Source of the DNA: Clostridia bacterium
GTDB taxonomy: Bacteria > Bacillota > Clostridia > Oscillospirales > CAG-272
NCBI GenBank assembly: GCA_900753285.1
Contig: CAADYN010000024.1
Span: forward strand, 1-7,841
Length of the DNA: 7,841 nucleotides
Direction of reading: 5' to 3'
Of the stretch, positions 5,786-7,841 are shown in pieces. Position 1 is the stretch's first letter; each line of letters begins with the position of its first letter. The notes beneath the pieces are model-generated. The model did not search any database. It had not been told where the DNA came from and saw nothing but the letters and a program-made list of their open reading frames with translations. Position numbers and translations under genes: made by a program.

Positions 5786-6043
5786 GTGAAATTCATTAAC
5801 GTAGGATTCAATAATATCATAAATGCCGATCGTGCCGTTGCGGTCATAGCCTCGGATTCCGCTCCCGCGAAGAGAATGATTCAGGAAGCTAAGGACAACG
5901 GACGCGCCATCGACTGTACCTGCGGAAGAAAAACGCAGTGCATTATCATAATGGATTCCGATCATATTATACTCTGCGCTTTGCAGAACGAGACAATGCT
6001 GAAACGTCTCGGCGGCGCGGATGAGGAGGAAAGCGATGAATAA
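5786..6043 (+). CDS. remA: RemA family DNA-binding regulator (DUF370)
   Basis: The 85-residue protein aligns by eye with B. subtilis RemA (YlzA) over nearly its whole length: NVGFNNIINADR (5-16), SAPAKRMIQEAKDNGR (25-40), MDSDHIIL (56-63). In B. subtilis RemA forms rings that bind DNA and activates biofilm-matrix and osmoprotection genes; its role in clostridia is much less clear. Of the arginines I recall as functionally important there (18, 50, 51), the first two are kept here as Arg16 and Arg48, while the third is Lys49. Four cysteines (44, 46, 52, 64) and an acidic tail (GGADEEESDE) are local features. It starts at GTG, supported by GGAGG at 5776-5780 with a 5-base spacer. Its end overlaps the gmk start by 8 bases. 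Confidence 0.93.
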   Translation: MKFINVGFNNIINADRAVAVIASDSAPAKRMIQEAKDNGRAIDCTCGRKTQCIIIMDSDHIILCALQNETMLKRLGGADEEESDE

Positions 6044-6647
6044 GGGAATAGTTATCGTTATTTCAGGACCGTCTGGCAGCGGCAAGGGTACGGTTGTAGA
6101 ACAGCTCCGTAAGATATACCCGAACGCCGGAGTATCAGTTTCCGCCACGACAAGACAGAAGAGAACCGGAGAAGTTGACGGCGTGCATTACCATTATAAG
6201 TCCCGTGAGGAGTTTGAGAAGCTCATCGAAAGCGGAGAAGTCCTTGAGCATACAACATATAACGGCAATTATTACGGCACACTCCGCTCGGAAGCCGAAA
6301 AAATAGTAAATTCCGGACGCGACCTTATCCTTGAAATTGAGGTTGACGGCGCGGGTCAGATAAAAAAGCTCCTCGGAGACGAATGTACCGCGGTAATGCT
6401 CATAGCTCCCGACCACAAAGAGCTTGAAAGACGGCTTCGCGGAAGAGGAACGGACTCCGAAGAAGCAATACTCAACAGACTTGCGACGGCGCGCAAAGAA
6501 ATCAGCCTTGCACCGATGTACGACTATATCGTAGTCAACGAAAACGGCAAGGTAGAGGAATGCGCCGAGAATATTGTGGCGATAATCAAAGCGGAACGTC
6601 AGAAATACTCACGCCGCGAAGATTTTATCAGCCACTACTTCGATTAA
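6036..6647 (+). CDS. gmk: Guanylate kinase
   Basis: This 203-residue cytoplasmic enzyme phosphorylates GMP to GDP with ATP, the step that feeds GTP and dGTP synthesis. Visible landmarks are the P-loop GPSGSGKGT (11-19), the GMP-binding segment SATTRQKRTGEVDG (36-49), the NYYGT loop (78-82), LEIEVDGAGQIK (99-110), the lid region RGRGTDSEEAILNRL (135-149) and the closing YDYIVVNE (162-169). Length and order are standard. The ATG at 6036 is chosen over the one at 6021 because AGGAGG (6024-6029) lies 6 bases upstream and MNKGIVIVISGP fits the family. It overlaps remA by 8 bases (ATGAATAA), a coupled arrangement matching B. subtilis ylzA-gmk order. Confidence 0.97.
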   Translation: MNKGIVIVISGPSGSGKGTVVEQLRKIYPNAGVSVSATTRQKRTGEVDGVHYHYKSREEFEKLIESGEVLEHTTYNGNYYGTLRSEAEKIVNSGRDLILEIEVDGAGQIKKLLGDECTAVMLIAPDHKELERRLRGRGTDSEEAILNRLATARKEISLAPMYDYIVVNENGKVEECAENIVAIIKAERQKYSRREDFISHYFD

Positions 6648-6690
6648 TTCAGTTAAAAATACAGTTTTTCATATACAGAAAGGGCAAATC

Positions 6691-7068
6691 ATGATATATC
6701 CTTCAGTAAACGAACTTTTAAAGAATAACGAAATAAACCGCTATGAGCTTGTCACCGCAACATCAAAGTGCGCAAGAATCATCACCGATGAATATGTAAA
6801 GCAGAGAGAATACGCAGAGAAAATCGCGCTCAACAAGGATTCCGACAAGAAGAACAACATCGCAAGCATGATAAAGCGTGAATATCGCGACGATAAGGCA
6901 GTAAAAACCGCGATAAACGGACTGTACAGCGGCGAATTCAAGATAATCGAACCGAACGGTCACGTTGTAATGCTCGGCGGACACAAGCCTGACGAAAACA
7001 GAGCGGAAGAAGACGCGGCAAACGAGGCTGAAAACGAGCAGGAACTCAACGAAGATCTCGTAATGTGA
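6691..7068 (+). CDS. rpoZ: DNA-directed RNA polymerase subunit omega, extended form
   Basis: Omega binds the beta' subunit and helps polymerase assembly. The N-terminus MIYPSVNELL and NRYELVTATSKCARIITDEY (16-35) match the family's conserved first helices, though the usual basic K-R-A-R run reads K-C-A-R (26-29). The second conserved piece, DDKAVKTAINGLYSGEFKI (67-85), corresponds to the K-P-V-x-x-A-x-x-E-I-x-x-G segment. Between them lies a longer charged stretch (about 36-66), and the protein ends in a strongly acidic tail (99-125). At 125 residues it is much longer than B. subtilis omega, which is under 70. The ribosome site is AAAGGG ending at 6683, 7 bases before the ATG. The gene stands 43 bases after gmk, in the conserved gmk-rpoZ order that supports the call. 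No terminator separates them. Confidence 0.88.
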   Translation: MIYPSVNELLKNNEINRYELVTATSKCARIITDEYVKQREYAEKIALNKDSDKKNNIASMIKREYRDDKAVKTAINGLYSGEFKIIEPNGHVVMLGGHKPDENRAEEDAANEAENEQELNEDLVM

Positions 7069-7103
7069 TTTTCGATAAAACTAATATTATGTGAGGTAAA
7101 GCG

Positions 7104-7841
7104 ATGGCAGGGGAAGCTAAGGTATATATTCTCGATATTCCGTATCACGCGGATAAGGCTTATTCATACTATATCCCGGACGCCGTCGCTTCTCAAATTT
7201 GCCCCGGAGCGATAGTTGAAGTTCCGTTCGGCAGGGGAAACAGGCGCATGACGGGAATAGTCGACGAAATTGTCATGGGAGAAGTCCCGATGAGCACAAA
7301 ACCGATAACTTCCGTCATAAGTCCCTACCCCATACTTGACGAAGAACAGCTCGGTCTTTGCCGGTTCGTCAGAGAATATACACTGTGTACGTTCAGCGAA
7401 GCACTCAAGGCTATAGTTCCCGCGGCGGCAATGTCGAGGGTTATCACATACTATAAAGCAGTTCCCGAAAAAGCAAACGCACCGTATTCCGCATCACTGA
7501 CCGAAAGGGCGCGCCGTGTGCTCGATATCGCAAAGACAAAGACGCGATTCTCGAACCAAACCATTCAGTCGGAGCTTGACTTTGACGTGTCTGGAACGGT
7601 GTATCAGCTCGAAAAGCAAGGCTACATCGAAAAGATAACCGAAATCAAGGGACAAGCCGCCACAAAGAAGAAAATAATATACTCACTCGCAGACGAAATT
7701 TCAACGGACAGCGAGGATATAGCGGCTCAGGTGAAAAAGCTGCGCGGAGTGAACAAGCAAAAGGTGTTCGCTTTTGTTGCGGAAAACAGCCCGGCTTCAC
7801 TGGATGAAATATCGGTCGCAACAGAGATAAAGGCAGCTGCC
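7104..7841 (+). CDS. priA: Primosomal protein N' (PriA replication-restart helicase), N-terminal part, cut by window end
   Basis: The frame from ATG 7104 runs open to the last base, giving 246 codons of a protein that normally exceeds 700 residues. PriA recognises stalled forks and reloads the replicative helicase. The visible part starts with the 3'-DNA-binding domain: YILDIPYHADKAYSYYIPD, then the GAIVEVPFGRGNRRMTGIV signature (about 35-53), and LDEEQLGLCRFVREYTLC (78-95), followed by AIVPAA (103-108). A winged-helix region follows at about 125-200. The Walker A and zinc-binding motifs lie beyond the window. The ribosome site GTGAGG (7091-7096) is 7 bases upstream. It follows rpoZ by 35 bases with no terminator between. 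In B. subtilis coaBC sits between rpoZ and priA; here it does not. Confidence 0.93.
   Translation, partial: MAGEAKVYILDIPYHADKAYSYYIPDAVASQICPGAIVEVPFGRGNRRMTGIVDEIVMGEVPMSTKPITSVISPYPILDEEQLGLCRFVREYTLCTFSEALKAIVPAAAMSRVITYYKAVPEKANAPYSASLTERARRVLDIAKTKTRFSNQTIQSELDFDVSGTVYQLEKQGYIEKITEIKGQAATKKKIIYSLADEISTDSEDIAAQVKKLRGVNKQKVFAFVAENSPASLDEISVATEIKAAA

Noticed and set aside
6021..6035. An earlier ATG for guanylate kinase
   Set aside because: The stretch contains the AGGAGG that serves the ATG at 6036, and the extra residues MRRKA are not family-like.
6648..6690. A terminator or promoter between gmk and rpoZ
   Set aside because: The gap is AT-rich but has no convincing hairpin followed by a T-run and no paired -35/-10 boxes. 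The genes look cotranscribed.
1..7841. Mobile elements, CRISPR arrays, tRNA or rRNA genes
   Set aside because: No transposase-like protein, regularly spaced direct repeats or tRNA-like cloverleaf could be found by reading. Gene packing leaves only two gaps above 100 bases, both explained by terminators and promoters.

Overview
The window looks like ordinary chromosome from an anaerobic Bacillota (Firmicutes), most likely class Clostridia, perhaps an Oscillospiraceae-like lineage. The grounds are the B. subtilis-type gene order yicC(yloC)-remA-gmk-rpoZ-priA, a textbook sigma-A promoter, frequent AUA isoleucine codons, overlapping operon starts with good Shine-Dalgarno sites, and a DUF5685/J-domain gene pair that I associate with Clostridia. 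Composition is moderate and fairly even, and every supported gene is on the + strand. The genus cannot be read from this sequence alone.

Region 1 (1-2567) is the end of a sugar-type (CUT1) ABC import operon. It holds the C-terminal part of a solute-binding protein, two MalF/MalG-type permeases with EAA loops, and a small membrane-anchored protein resembling the last domain of HlyD/RND-type adaptor proteins. It closes with a hairpin plus T-run terminator. No ATPase is present here.

Region 2 (2568-4788) is a tightly packed three-gene unit behind its own AT-rich promoter region. It encodes a DUF5685 protein with two aspartate-rich motifs arranged as in isoprenoid synthases, a J-domain protein ending in a cysteine-dense tail (10 Cys in the last 28 residues, final residues Cys-Cys), and a polytopic membrane protein. 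This is the most interesting part of the window: the combination suggests an uncharacterised membrane-associated lipid, protein-modification or metal system. That reading is inference. A terminator ends the unit.

Region 3 (4770-7841) is a housekeeping operon. Its consensus promoter (TTGACA, 17 bases, TATAAT) overlaps the preceding terminator. It encodes YicC endoribonuclease, RemA (DUF370), guanylate kinase, RNA polymerase omega and the N-terminal third or so of PriA helicase, which is cut by the window end. Together these cover RNA turnover, regulation, GTP supply, transcription and replication restart. The coaBC gene found between rpoZ and priA in B. subtilis is absent here. No RNA genes, mobile elements or CRISPR arrays were seen.
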